Notes: generated by a model not told the origin, from the sequence alone. A stretch of 50,243 bases of DNA from Sphingomonas yabuuchiae (GCF_001477495.1 NZ_LDTF01000008.1:1-50243), one strand, 5' to 3'. Positions 1-16,982 are shown, numbered from the stretch's first letter. A program made the numbers and translations.

Positions 1-3984
<3,984 letters not shown>

Positions 3985-4070
3985 GATCAGGGAAGCCGGT
4001 GAGGCCCATGCTCCACCGGCACCTTGTCTACCTCGCCCGATGAATTTTCCCTCCCTGTGAGGAAAGCAAG

Positions 4071-8357
<4,287 letters not shown>

Positions 8358-8383
8358 TCCGGCTAACGGATTGGAAATAAAGG

Positions 8384-8416
8384 GCCGCCGTCCGGGTAAC
8401 TGGACGGCGGCTTTTT
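8384..8416 (+). terminator. Intrinsic terminator of rpoBC
   Basis: Perfect 10-bp stem (GCCGCCGTCC at 8384-8393 with GGACGGCGGC at 8402-8411), 8-nt loop and five T residues immediately after. It lies 26 nt beyond the rpoC stop codon. Confidence 0.93.
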
Positions 8417-8626
8417 ACCACCCGCCGAAGCGATCCTTGATCTGAAGCAGGCCGTCGGTTTCCGGCCATGATTTGTAACAGGAAAAACCGCGGTTTTGCG
8501 CCGAATGGAGGGCGCGCGAGGCCGGATGCAGGAACCGAAAGGCCCTCCCAACCATATACGAATATTGGAGAAGATCCCGGAGATGCGCGGGTTATTGGTG
8601 CATCGTCGGGACCCTGGAGACCTGAG

Positions 8627-8809
8627 ATGACGTCGCCTGAGATTGACGAAGACTATTTTTACCAGCGTGCCGAAACCGAACTCGAACTGGCCCAGAAGGC
8701 GACCCACCCCGCTGCGGTGCGAGCACATTACATCATCGCCAACCACTATCTCGACCGGGTGTACAGCCAGCCGGACAGCGCACTGACCGCCGAGGTCGCC
8801 GCCGAATAG
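8627..8809 (+). CDS. Small conserved-looking hypothetical protein (60 aa)
   Basis: A 60-residue acidic, probably helical soluble protein beginning MTSPEIDEDYFYQRAETELE, with a His/Tyr-rich middle (AHYIIANHYLDRVYS). I chose ATG 8627 because GGAG (8616-8619) sits 7 nt upstream; a longer in-frame extension to 8468 lacks such a site and has no protein-like composition. No signal peptide or membrane segment. Short YxxRAExELxxAxxA proteins of this type occur in sphingomonads without known function; I assign none. It is monocistronic, between the rpoC terminator and the end of a convergent gene. Function unknown; the reading frame itself is well supported by its ribosome site and composition. Confidence 0.7.
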   Translation: MTSPEIDEDYFYQRAETELELAQKATHPAAVRAHYIIANHYLDRVYSQPDSALTAEVAAE

Positions 8810-8871
8810 GCTGCTTAGACGTCAGGTTTTGCGGTCGGGCCTGTCGATCCCGATGCCCGGCCGCTCCTGCC

Positions 8872-9909
8872 TCACAAATCCGCAAAAGACCGGCGCGCCC
8901 GGTGCGCCGTAAGACCAGGAACGGTCGCTGCAAAAGCCAGCAGATCGCGTTCGAAAGAGGCGCGAGCGGCGATTGTTCTGCGGCCGTTTTCCATGAAGTC
9001 CGGTCGTTCCCGGTCATCCACATCCGCCAACCGCCTTTGCCACCGAGCCGCATCGGTGGCCGCATTGGCCCGGCGATTGACCGGCGGCACCGGCGGAGGC
9101 GCATTGCGGCCGAGTAAAGCACCGATCTTGGCGACGAAGCGGTCGAGATCCGTTTGCGTCCCATCGATGGTGCACTGTGCGGCCGCCGTTCCGCCATAGC
9201 AATCGAGATCATGCGCCGTCTCGGCATAGGTTGTCATACTGGCATAAGCATGGTCGAACGCTATCCGGCGCGCTGGGGGCCAGGCCCGTGCCCAGCCTGC
9301 GATCAGGCGTCGGCGGCTCTGATCTCGCAGCCTGGCGTGGTGGGCCGCGCATATCGCGCCACCTGCCCCACTCGAAATATCGTCGCAAATGGCGAAGGGC
9401 TTTTCCGCCATGGCTTGCAAATGCCCGATCCGGTCCTCGGTGGCGCTGGCCGCGTCGTCGATTCCACAAGCCATATGGATCGCCCGATCGATGTCGCGCG
9501 CGCCGCCCCAGCCATTGGCATAGGCGACGGCAAGGATGCCCGAGCCGGCGAAATAGGCGTCCGGCGTGTCGGCCTCTTCGTCCCGTTCCAGAATGGCGCA
9601 GCGCCGTGCCGCCACCGGATCAGCCTGGCGGCCGATACCATAGAGCAGCGCCTCGCTATTGCAGCCTTTCAGCGCCGCCGCTTGCGCCTTGTCAGGGCGT
9701 TCCGACGCGTCGGGTTCGCGATCGATCAAACGACGGCACAGCGCGCGCGACGGCGCAGCTTCGGCAAGATAGGGCGAATTCTTGAGATAGGATATGTCGG
9801 CGCTCGACCAGTCGTAGCGCGGTGTAGACGCTGCGATCAGCCAGGGCGTGCAGACGATCGCCAGCCAGCGCAGCATTCGGGTCGATGGAAAACAGGAAAT
9901 ATGGCGCAT
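8872..9909 (-). CDS. Secreted hypothetical protein, Sel1/LprI-like architecture
   Basis: About 345 residues if started at ATG 9909. The N-terminus then contains basic residues and the hydrophobic segment MLRWLAIVCTPWLIAAS, a plausible signal peptide, so the protein should be exported. The middle (ALLYGIGRQADPVAARRCAI, then GILAVAYANGWGGARDIDRA) resembles the repeat-like units of Sel1/LprI-type periplasmic proteins. Cysteines recur (RALC, ARRC, HMACG, AICDD, AICAA, LDCYG, AQCTID), which suggests disulfides in the periplasm. Neither candidate start (9909 or 9876, the latter directly before the signal core) has a good Shine-Dalgarno, and a longer frame reaches 9975. It is transcribed away from the gene at 10051, so 9910-10050 should hold both promoters. 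The family link is by pattern only. Confidence 0.65.
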   Translation of the reverse strand: MRHISCFPSTRMLRWLAIVCTPWLIAASTPRYDWSSADISYLKNSPYLAEAAPSRALCRRLIDREPDASERPDKAQAAALKGCNSEALLYGIGRQADPVAARRCAILERDEEADTPDAYFAGSGILAVAYANGWGGARDIDRAIHMACGIDDAASATEDRIGHLQAMAEKPFAICDDISSGAGGAICAAHHARLRDQSRRRLIAGWARAWPPARRIAFDHAYASMTTYAETAHDLDCYGGTAAAQCTIDGTQTDLDRFVAKIGALLGRNAPPPVPPVNRRANAATDAARWQRRLADVDDRERPDFMENGRRTIAARASFERDLLAFAATVPGLTAHRARRSFADL

Positions 9910-10050
9910 CGACACGAGGTAGGATCCGTGAACGATAGGGTGCCCGATATGTTCGCCCGCGCAGCCTTCGCGCACAAGGCCTTTCGCCTGAATCGATGCA
10001 TATCCGTACCAACCCTCGACAGGGCCGCTTCGGGACCATAGGCGAGGGTA

Positions 10051-11790
10051 ATGGCTGGACCTCTTTCCCCGCTTGCGCCGTCTTCATGGACAGGACGCGC
10101 CACCGGCATGGTGCCATTCGCGATCGCCTATGGATTGGCGATGCTGATATTCTTCCGCGTGCCGATCGCCAGCGGGTTCGACCTGGGTTTCGGAGAGCGC
10201 GGCGATGCGCTGATCGAGATGACGATCCTCGAACATTGGCGCAATGTCTGGTCGGGAGTGTCGTCGTGGAATAGCGGTTTCTATTTCCACCCTTATGGCG
10301 GCACGCTGGGCTATAATGACGGCTATTTCCTCTATGGCATCGTCTATAGCCTGTGGCGGCTGGTCGCGGACCCGTTCCACGCCGACACGCTGAACATCCT
10401 GACGTTCAAGACGATCGGCTTTTTCTCCGCTTATGCCCTGGTCGCGCGCACCCTGCGCTGGGGGCGGGGTGCGGCGGTTCTGGTCGCACTGCTGTGGACG
10501 ATCGCCAGCAACATCCATCTCCAGGCGGTCCATGCCCAGTTGCAGAGTGTCGCGCTGCTGCCGCTCGCGATGATGCTGGCGATCGCTTGCGTCCGGGCGG
10601 AAGGGGCGGGGCGGCATGGTGCGGCGCGGGTCAGGGCAGTCGGGCTGGCCGCGCTGATGGCGGCGTGGCTGATGACGTCCTACTACATGGCCTGGTTCAC
10701 CATCTTTTCGGTCTGTCTGTTCCTGTTGTGCTGGGGGGGGATGACCGGTCAGGCACGGCCCGCCGTCGCCTTTGGGCTGGTGCGCCGTCATGCGGGGACG
10801 ATCGCGACCGGCTTCGCGGCCTTTGCCGTCCTGATCCTGCCCTTCCTGATCGTCTATCTGCCCAAGATGCGCGAGACGGGGGGCGAGGGGCTGGAGGACA
10901 TGCTCGGCTATCTGGTCACGCCGGTCATTGACATGGTGAATGTGGGCCCGGGCAATTATATATGGGGCTGGCTGTTCGTGCCGCTCCACGCGCTGGTCCA
11001 TCATCTGCTGCCCGACGATCCCGACCTGCCGCGCCGGGTGCTGGGCGGCGAGCATGAGGCGGGCTTTCCGCTGCTGATGGTCGCGCTGCTGCTGGTCGCG
11101 GCCTGGCGGATCGTCGTGCGGAAACGCGTGGGCCAGGCCGAGGCGCCAGTGACGTTGCGTGCCTTCACCCTGGCCATGATGGTCGCCTGGGTCCTGACCC
11201 TGCAATTCTGGTACGCCTCGCCCTGGCTGCTCGTGTTCGAACTGGTGCCGGGGGCCAAAGGGTTGCGCACCGTCTCGCGCTACCAGCTGTGGCTGACCCT
11301 GCCGTTCCTGCTCATCATCGTCGCGGGCTGGCGGGCGCAGGCGGCGCGGCTGCGGGCGGAGCGCCCGGCCTGGGCGGCGGCGATTGTCGCATTGCTGGTC
11401 GCCGAGAATCTGAGCGCCGAGACGCCCGCCCAGCTCAGCCGCGCCGAGCATCGTACCGCCCTGTTCGCCATTCCCCGGCCGCCGCGAGACTGCCACCTGT
11501 TCTACGTCACCGCATCACGGGTGACAGAGCCGCTCTACATCAGCGAAGAACTGCACAAGCTCTATCCCCACAATGTCGACGGCATGTTCCTGGCCGAGTT
11601 GTGGCGGGTGCCGACGATCAACGGCTTTTCGACCTTCAACCCGCCCGACTGGAACTTCGGCGATCCGCTGGCGGCGGATTATGATGCGCGGGTGGCGGCC
11701 TATGCGAGGCGGCATAAACTGCGCGGCGTTTGTGAACTCGACGTGCGGCGGGTGCAGCCTTGGTCGAGGCTGCAGGATCAACCCGAGTAG
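10051..11790 (+). CDS. Polytopic membrane protein, GT-C glycosyltransferase-like
   Basis: 579 residues with about ten or more hydrophobic helices spread over residues 15-455, followed by a soluble C-terminal part of about 120 residues. The first periplasmic loop after helix 1 contains acidic and aromatic residues (GERGDALIEMTILEHWRNVW, then FYFHPYGGTLGYNDGYF), the usual place of catalytic acidic residues in GT-C lipid-linked-sugar transferases. The C-terminal part reads like that of large bacterial membrane glycosyltransferases of unknown substrate. Start 10051 has GAGGG close upstream; ATG 10108 is an alternative. It ends only 3 bp from the convergent gene at 11794, with no terminator between. 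Substrate and pathway cannot be read from the sequence. Confidence 0.72.
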   Translation: MAGPLSPLAPSSWTGRATGMVPFAIAYGLAMLIFFRVPIASGFDLGFGERGDALIEMTILEHWRNVWSGVSSWNSGFYFHPYGGTLGYNDGYFLYGIVYSLWRLVADPFHADTLNILTFKTIGFFSAYALVARTLRWGRGAAVLVALLWTIASNIHLQAVHAQLQSVALLPLAMMLAIACVRAEGAGRHGAARVRAVGLAALMAAWLMTSYYMAWFTIFSVCLFLLCWGGMTGQARPAVAFGLVRRHAGTIATGFAAFAVLILPFLIVYLPKMRETGGEGLEDMLGYLVTPVIDMVNVGPGNYIWGWLFVPLHALVHHLLPDDPDLPRRVLGGEHEAGFPLLMVALLLVAAWRIVVRKRVGQAEAPVTLRAFTLAMMVAWVLTLQFWYASPWLLVFELVPGAKGLRTVSRYQLWLTLPFLLIIVAGWRAQAARLRAERPAWAAAIVALLVAENLSAETPAQLSRAEHRTALFAIPRPPRDCHLFYVTASRVTEPLYISEELHKLYPHNVDGMFLAELWRVPTINGFSTFNPPDWNFGDPLAADYDARVAAYARRHKLRGVCELDVRRVQPWSRLQDQPE

Positions 11791-11793
11791 CGC

Positions 11794-12861
11794 CTATCGC
11801 AAAAAGGGGGCGACATTAACCAGCGTCACGTCGCGCATCTGGTTCAGATAAGCTTCGTAATAGGGTTTGTGCGACGCGCCGACGATCGCGATCATCCGCG
11901 TGCCGGGCGCGCGCGCCAGCACCTCGCGGATATTGGCCACCATGCGCAGGTTGCGGGTTTCCCAATAGGCGACATAACGCCGCCCATAACCCTGCGGTGA
12001 CGGCTCGGTGAGCGCGGCCCCCCAGTCGGAGCGATAGACCAGATCGGCGGCCTTCGGCGCGTTCAGAGCACGATAGAGGGTCAGCAGCCCGTCGGGCTGG
12101 GCAATCCCCGCATAGAGCCGCTCGCTCTCGGCCTTGTGTGCCTTGGCGGCGGGATTGTCCCAGGCACGGGCGATCGCCTCGCCATATGCCTTGTCGTCGA
12201 TCTTTGCGCCGACGAAGGACTGGTCGTCGACGCTCCAGACCCGCTCCAGCCCCGACCGCGCGGCGACCAGTTCGGTTTCGCTTTTCGTCGTGAGTCGGGC
12301 CTGCAGATCCTTCACCAGCGCCTGCGTCAGCCCGTCCTCCGCTCGTCGCTCATCAGCGGGCAGGCGGAACCACTGGACCATCGCCGAGGCCGGTTCCCCG
12401 GCGGCGAGGAAGATCAGCGCCAGGCGACGGCGCTGGGCGGGTGTCGGTGCTGTGGGCCAGGCGGCGAGCAGCTCTTCGGCCCTGGCATTGGCGGCAACAA
12501 CGTCGAGCCCCGCTGCCCGTCCGGCGGCGCTCGGATCGAAGCAATAGGCTTCGACTTCCTCGGCATGACGTTCGCGCTGGTGGCGCATGGCATCGCATTG
12601 CAGCCCGGCGATACTCTCGCTGGCCACCGCAGTCGGCTTCCAGCGGATCAGGCGCGCGAGCAGCGGCTCGACCATTTCCGGCCGAAAGCTGGCGGGGAGG
12701 CCCGACAGATGCGGTGAGCCCAGTACGAGCACCTCGTTCGCGCGTCCGGCAGGCCGATCGGTCAGCGCGTCGGGGTGGAAAACAGGGCGATAGCGCTGGG
12801 CCTCCGCCATGCCCGCCAGCCCTGTCATGGCCGCCAAAAAGACAAAGCTGATCCGTCGCAT
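11794..12861 (-). CDS. Exported DUF5694-like (TraB/GumN-related) protein
   Basis: 355 residues from ATG 12861, chosen because GGGGGC lies about 7 nt upstream and the sequence then begins with a clean signal peptide (MRRISFVFLAAMTGLAGMAEA). The mature part has VLVLGSPHLS near the N-terminus and NIREVLARAPGTRMIAIVGASHKPYYEAYL at the C-terminus (quoted here as NIREVLARAPGTRMIAIVGA then SHKPYYEAYL). These paired motifs, with histidines after G-S-P and G-A-S, are what I recall for DUF5694 proteins, remotely like the TraB/GumN fold. The biochemical role is unknown. A promoter matching TTGACC-18-TACTAT is visible at 12925-12954, so it is transcribed independently of rplL, whose terminator lies just upstream at 12981-13017. 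Confidence 0.75.
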   Translation of the reverse strand: MRRISFVFLAAMTGLAGMAEAQRYRPVFHPDALTDRPAGRANEVLVLGSPHLSGLPASFRPEMVEPLLARLIRWKPTAVASESIAGLQCDAMRHQRERHAEEVEAYCFDPSAAGRAAGLDVVAANARAEELLAAWPTAPTPAQRRRLALIFLAAGEPASAMVQWFRLPADERRAEDGLTQALVKDLQARLTTKSETELVAARSGLERVWSVDDQSFVGAKIDDKAYGEAIARAWDNPAAKAHKAESERLYAGIAQPDGLLTLYRALNAPKAADLVYRSDWGAALTEPSPQGYGRRYVAYWETRNLRMVANIREVLARAPGTRMIAIVGASHKPYYEAYLNQMRDVTLVNVAPFLR

Positions 12862-12924
12862 CCGTTGCCCCCATATCCCCGGACACAGCCGCCATGCCAT
12901 CCGACCAGCGACTGTATTATTGAT

Positions 12925-12954
12925 ATAGTACGGCATGATGATCGTTGGGGTCAA
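12925..12954 (-). promoter_or_regulatory. Putative sigma-70 promoter of the DUF5694-like gene
   Basis: On the minus strand TTGACC (12954-12949) is followed after 18 bp by TACTAT (12930-12925). This predicts a start near 12918 and a leader of about 57 nt before ATG 12861. The AT-rich -10 region stands out against GC-rich flanks. Confidence 0.55.
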
Positions 12955-12980
12955 TGGCATGATGGAGCCAGCCCCTTTCC

Positions 12981-13017
12981 AAAAGAAAAGGGCGACCCCC
13001 CTAAAGGGGCCGCCCTT
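12981..13017 (-). terminator. Intrinsic terminator of rplJL
   Basis: Reading the minus strand, AGGGCGGCCCC pairs with GGGGGTCGCCCT (11 bp with one G-T pair) around a short loop and is followed by TTTTCTTTT. It lies 53 bp after the rplL stop codon. Confidence 0.9.
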
Positions 13018-13070
13018 GACTTTAGCTCGCCAAGCGAACGGGTGCGGCCGGTTGCCCAGCCGCAGTCCGA

Positions 13071-13445
13071 TTACTTGAGCTCGACGGTCGCGCCGGCTTC
13101 TTCGAGCTGCTTCTTGATCTTCTCGGCCTCGTCCTTGGCAATGCCTTCCTTGACGGGCTTCGGAGCGCCTTCGACCAGCGCCTTGGCTTCGGTCAGGCCC
13201 AGGCCGGTGATCGCACGGACTTCCTTGATGACGTTGATCTTCTTGCCACCGTCGCCGGTGAGGATCACGTCGAATTCGGTCTTCTCTTCAGCGGCCGGAG
13301 CAGCAGCGCCGCCAGCAGCAGGAGCCGCGGCAACAGCAGCGGCGGCCGAGACGCCCCACTTCTCTTCGAGCATCTTCGAGAGCTCGGCGGCTTCGAGGAC
13401 GGTCAGCTCGCTCAGCTGGTCAACCAGCGCGTTCAGGTCTGCCAT
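13071..13445 (-). CDS. rplL: 50S ribosomal protein L7/L12
   Basis: 124 residues, the usual length. The N-terminal dimerisation domain ([20 protein letters not shown]) is followed by an alanine-rich hinge (about residues 34-52, [20 protein letters not shown]) and the C-terminal factor-binding domain with [40 protein letters not shown] and [20 protein letters not shown]. It forms the ribosomal stalk on L10 and recruits translation factors. It starts 69 bp downstream of rplJ and shares its transcript. It is on the strand opposite to rpoBC and downstream of rpoC, whereas in most bacteria rplL directly precedes rpoB in the same operon. Confidence 0.99.
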   Translation of the reverse strand: MADLNALVDQLSELTVLEAAELSKMLEEKWGVSAAAAVAAAPAAGGAAAPAAEEKTEFDVILTGDGGKKINVIKEVRAITGLGLTEAKALVEGAPKPVKEGIAKDEAEKIKKQLEEAGATVELK

Positions 13446-13514
13446 GTTCTTATCTCCAATACGGGCCGGATGAAGTGGCCCGAGTGTGTCAGTTCAATCG
13501 TGTTCGCCCGAAGA

Positions 13515-14036
13515 TCAGGCGGCTTCCTTGTCCTTGTCGGCATAAGCCGCGAGGACGCGGGCGATCTGCGCCGCGGGAGCCTGGGTGATGGTGGCCAGCT
13601 TCGTGGCAGGCGCCACGATGAGACCGACCAGCTTCGCCCGGAGCTCGTCCAGCGAGGGCAGAGTCGCCAGCGCCTGCACGCCTGCGACATCAAGGACATT
13701 CGCACCCATCGATCCGCCGACGATCTCGAACTTGTCGGTCGTCTTGGCGAAGTCCACGGCCACCTTGGCGGCGGCCACGGGATCGATCGAGCTGGCAATG
13801 CCGACGGGACCCGTCAGCATGTCAGCGACACCGGCATAGTCGGTGCCTTGGGCTGCGATCTTGGCAAGCCGGTTCTTCGAGACCTTGTAGGTCGCGCCGG
13901 CTTCCCGCATCTTCGTGCGCAGGGCCGTCGACTGGGCGACGGTCATGCCGTGGTTGCGGGTGATGACCACCACGCCAACCTCGTTGAAGTTGCGGTTCAG
14001 TTCGGCGACGGCCTGGCTCTTTTGATCGCGATCCAT
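13515..14036 (-). CDS. rplJ: 50S ribosomal protein L10
   Basis: 173 residues, the usual length of L10 (about 165-175). It carries the rRNA-binding N-terminal domain ([35 protein letters not shown]) and the C-terminal helix on which L7/L12 dimers dock ([17 protein letters not shown]). ATG 14036 is chosen over a longer in-frame extension to 14195 because GGAG sits 6 nt upstream and the residues before it are encoded by a structured leader. It is the first gene of a two-gene rplJ-rplL operon here. L10 family proteins repress their own operon by binding a leader that mimics 23S rRNA; 14037-14293 is the candidate site. Confidence 0.98.
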   Translation of the reverse strand: MDRDQKSQAVAELNRNFNEVGVVVITRNHGMTVAQSTALRTKMREAGATYKVSKNRLAKIAAQGTDYAGVADMLTGPVGIASSIDPVAAAKVAVDFAKTTDKFEIVGGSMGANVLDVAGVQALATLPSLDELRAKLVGLIVAPATKLATITQAPAAQIARVLAAYADKDKEAA

Positions 14037-14293
14037 GCCATTCTCCATGGTTGGAACGGCCGCGAACGACCATCCCGGTTGCTTGACCGGGGGGTGAAAC
14101 CACCCCTCGGGGTGTCCAGCGATGGGGAATGGGCAACCGACGCGTGAGAAACGCGGGGCAGACCGGGCGGGACCAGCGAGTGGCACGACCGGCAAAATCC
14201 TTTTCCCCGTCTCGGCAGGAGATTAAGCCAGGGCATATTCCCCGGCACCTGCTGTCTTGGACGGAATCCGAACGGGCAAGCCCATCCGGATGC
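14037..14293 (-). promoter_or_regulatory. Structured rplJ leader (candidate L10 autoregulatory leader)
   Basis: The 5' untranslated region is about 257 nt long if the promoter at 14301-14329 is used. A 7-bp helix can form between 14076-14082 (CGGTTGC on the plus strand) and 14133-14139 (GCAACCG), closing a domain of about 50 nt. Inside it the CACCCC at 14101-14106 can pair with GGGGTG at either 14091-14096 or 14109-14114, so two hairpins are mutually exclusive. This layout fits a ribosomal-protein L10 leader, but I cannot confirm the kink-turn without a covariance model. Confidence 0.55.
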
Positions 14294-14300
14294 GGGGGTG

Positions 14301-14329
14301 CCGTTACGCGGATCGAAGAGGCGAGTCAA
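14301..14329 (-). promoter_or_regulatory. Putative promoter of rplJ-rplL
   Basis: Minus strand TTGACT (14329-14324), 17-bp spacer, TAACGG (14306-14301). The -35 match is good and the -10 is weak. It is the best candidate between rplJ and the divergent phoX gene. Confidence 0.4.
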
Positions 14330-14351
14330 GCAATCCCGCATCATGACGTGC

Positions 14352-14382
14352 ATGTCATGCATGAGTCATGCATCAGTCACCG
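14352..14382 (+). promoter_or_regulatory. PHO-box-like triple repeat upstream of phoX
   Basis: GTCAT at 14354 and 14365 and GTCAC at 14376 are spaced exactly 11 bp apart, each in a TGTCATG/AGTCATG/AGTCACC context separated by CATG or CATC. PhoB binds 7-bp repeats of type CTGTCAT separated by 4 bp, that is with 11-bp periodicity. The array lies about 96 bp before the phoX start. PhoB control is inferred from the site and from the PhoX function. Confidence 0.65.
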
Positions 14383-14476
14383 ACATGACGCCGAAATGAA
14401 GCGCGCATGACTTGGTTCGGCGGCAAAGCCCCCATGCCTACCGCAGCGCTTCCCGCGCGGTATCGGGGGAAATTCC

Positions 14477-16957
14477 ATGTCGGATATCAACAACATGGTC
14501 GCTTATGACGACGGCGACATCGACACCAACCGTTCGACCAACGCGCATATGAGCGACCTGATCGCCACCCGCCTGTCGCGCCGCCAGACGCTGCGCCATG
14601 GCGTGTCGGCCATGACCACCGCGCTGTTCGGCGGCGCGTTGCTGGCCGGTTGCGACGACGAGAATCCGCAGGCGGTCACCGCCACGGCGGCGGGCAGCAC
14701 CGCCAGCGTCGCGGCGGGCCGTCCCGTCACGCTGACCGGCACGGTCGGCAGCGGCCAGGTTGCGAACGTCAACTGGAGCCAGACGGCGGGCCCGTCGGTC
14801 ACGCTGACCAACGCCAACCAGCTGGTCGCCTCGTTCCGTGCACCCGCCGTTGCGACCGCGACGCAACTGGCGTTCAAGCTGGAGATCACCAGCCGCGACG
14901 GCCTGGTCACCAACAACACGGTGACGCTCACTGTCACGCCGATCACGCTCGACTTCACCGCCGTGCCGCACAGCCTGGCCGATATCGTGACCGTTCCCTC
15001 GGGCTATAGCGTCACCGTGCTCTATCGCCTGGGCGATCCGATCAGCAGCGCCGTCCCGGCCTTTGGCAACAACGGCAACGACACCAATTTCGCGCAGCGT
15101 GCGGGCGACCATCATGACGGCATGAGCTATTTCGGCCTCGCCGCCAGCGGGTCCAACCCCGATCCGAACAGCAGCACACGCGGTCTGCTGGTGCTCAACC
15201 ACGAGAACATCACCCAGCTCTATCTTCACGCCAACGGCCCGACGCCCAGCCCGCGCCCCGAGTCGGAAGCGATCAAGGAGATCGAGTGCCACGGCGTCTC
15301 GGTGGTCGAGGTCACGCGTTCGAACGGCGCCTGGACCTATGTCCAGAATTCCGCGCTGAACCGCCGCATCACGCCCAACACCCCGATGGCGTTCAGCGGC
15401 CCGGTCAAGGGCGCAGCATGGCTCAAGACCGCCTATTCGACCGATGGCAGCAGCGGGCGCGGCACCATCAACAACTGCGCCAACGGCACGATGGCGTGGA
15501 ACACCTATCTGACCAACGAAGAGAATTGGGCAGGCTATTTCCGCCGTACCGCGGGCGATGCCGCCGTCCGCGCCACGACCAACGCGAAGCAGAATGTCTC
15601 ACTGGCCCGTTATGGCATCGGCGAGGGGCGCTCGGGCAATTATGGCTGGACCACGGTCACGCCGTCGGATTCGTCGAGCACCGTCTTCCGCCGCTGGAAC
15701 GCGACGGCGAACGCCGCGCTGGCCGCCGATGGCACCGCCGACTTCCGGCACGAGCCGTTCCAGTTCGGCTGGGTGGTCGAGATCGATCCGTTCAACCCGA
15801 ACTCGACCCCGCGCAAGCGCACCGCGCTGGGCCGCATGAACCATGAAGGCTGCCAGAGCGGCCGGATGATCGCGGGTGTCCGCCCCGCCTTCTACATGGG
15901 CGACGACGCGCAGAACGAATATATCTACAAGTTCGTCTCGACGACGCCGTGGAATGCCTCGGACGCCAGCGCCAGCGATCGCCTGGCGATGGGCGATAAA
16001 TATCTGGACAACGGCACGCTTTATGTCGCGAAATTCAACGCGGACGGCACCGGCATGTGGATGCCGCTGGTCTATGGGCAGAACGGGCTGAACGCCTCGA
16101 ACAGCGTCTATCCCTTCGCCGATCAGGCCGATGTCCTGATCAACACCCGCCTGGCCGCCGACGTGCTGGGGGCGACCAAGATGGATCGGCCCGAATGGAC
16201 CGCCGTCAATCCGGCGACCGGCGAGATGTATTGCACGCTGACCAACAACGCCTCGCGCAAGCCGGTGGCCTCGGGCAATCAGACCGGCGTCGATGCGGCC
16301 AATCCGCGCGCCTATGTCGATGCGCCCTCGACTTCGGTCGGGAACCGCAACGGCCATATCATCCGTCTGCGCGAGACGAACGACACGACCGAGGCGACCA
16401 GCTTCACCTGGGACGTGTACGCGTTTGGCGCGGGGGCGGACCTCGATCCGACCAACATCAACCTGTCGGGGCTGGACGCGACCAACGATTTCTCGTCGCC
16501 CGACGGCCTGTGGTTCAGCCTGCCGAGCAATGTCGCAGGGCAGCAGACGCCGGTGATGTGGATTCAGACCGATGACGGCGCCTTCACCGACGTCACCAAC
16601 TGCATGATGCTGGCCGCGATCCCCGGCCGGGTCGGCGATGGCGGCACCCGCTCGGTGACGAGCAGCGCGGGCGGGGCGAGCGCGACCGTCACCACGCGGA
16701 TCGGCAAGGCGCCGGGCGTCACGCTGAAGCGCTTCCTGGTCGGTCCGAAGCAGTGCGAGATCACCGGCATCCATTCGACGCCGGACGGTACCTCGGTGTT
16801 CGTCAACATCCAGCATCCGGGCGAGGACGCCAGCAGCCCGGCCGCGCCGACCAGCAACTGGCCCGACAGCCAGGGTGGTTCGGCCTCGGCCACCATCCGT
16901 CCGCGCTCGGCCACCATCGTCATCACCAAGAATGACGGCGGCGTGGTCGCGATCTGA
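14477..16957 (+). CDS. phoX: PhoX-family (DUF839) exported phosphatase
   Basis: 826 residues. PhoX enzymes are calcium/iron-dependent phosphomonoesterases exported by the Tat route. Here a twin-arginine motif SRRQTLR is at residues 34-40, then a hydrophobic stretch ending in a lipobox (LLAGC, Cys59), so the protein may be a Tat-exported lipoprotein. Residues about 66-155 form a beta-rich Ig/PKD-like domain (PVTLTGTVGSGQVANVNWSQ, then VTLTVTP) before the DUF839 propeller, which contains DHHDGMSYFGL, LLVLNHENIT, GRMNHEGCQS, MGDDAQNEYIYKF and FSSPDGLWFSLP. This makes it longer than typical PhoX (about 600-700). Start 14477 has GGGGGA 6 nt upstream. The upstream PHO-box-like array and downstream terminator define it as a single-gene unit. 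Activity against particular substrates is not readable. Confidence 0.88.
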   Translation: MSDINNMVAYDDGDIDTNRSTNAHMSDLIATRLSRRQTLRHGVSAMTTALFGGALLAGCDDENPQAVTATAAGSTASVAAGRPVTLTGTVGSGQVANVNWSQTAGPSVTLTNANQLVASFRAPAVATATQLAFKLEITSRDGLVTNNTVTLTVTPITLDFTAVPHSLADIVTVPSGYSVTVLYRLGDPISSAVPAFGNNGNDTNFAQRAGDHHDGMSYFGLAASGSNPDPNSSTRGLLVLNHENITQLYLHANGPTPSPRPESEAIKEIECHGVSVVEVTRSNGAWTYVQNSALNRRITPNTPMAFSGPVKGAAWLKTAYSTDGSSGRGTINNCANGTMAWNTYLTNEENWAGYFRRTAGDAAVRATTNAKQNVSLARYGIGEGRSGNYGWTTVTPSDSSSTVFRRWNATANAALAADGTADFRHEPFQFGWVVEIDPFNPNSTPRKRTALGRMNHEGCQSGRMIAGVRPAFYMGDDAQNEYIYKFVSTTPWNASDASASDRLAMGDKYLDNGTLYVAKFNADGTGMWMPLVYGQNGLNASNSVYPFADQADVLINTRLAADVLGATKMDRPEWTAVNPATGEMYCTLTNNASRKPVASGNQTGVDAANPRAYVDAPSTSVGNRNGHIIRLRETNDTTEATSFTWDVYAFGAGADLDPTNINLSGLDATNDFSSPDGLWFSLPSNVAGQQTPVMWIQTDDGAFTDVTNCMMLAAIPGRVGDGGTRSVTSSAGGASATVTTRIGKAPGVTLKRFLVGPKQCEITGIHSTPDGTSVFVNIQHPGEDASSPAAPTSNWPDSQGGSASATIRPRSATIVITKNDGGVVAI

Positions 16958-16982
16958 TCGATTGATCGCATCATGAGCCCGG

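Noticed and set aside
8872..9975. Lysozyme-inhibitor function for the secreted Sel1/LprI-like protein
   Set aside because: Only the general architecture and cysteine pattern resemble LprI proteins; the defining LprI motif is not clearly visible.
12775..13473. Serine-rich 232-codon frame antisense to rplL
   Set aside because: Shadow of the alanine-rich rplL hinge; composition is not protein-like and it has no ribosome site.
14330..14400. Tandem GTCATGCAT repeats as a CRISPR-like or simple repeat
   Set aside because: Only three units of 11 bp with no spacers; the 11-bp period and position before phoX fit a PHO box far better.
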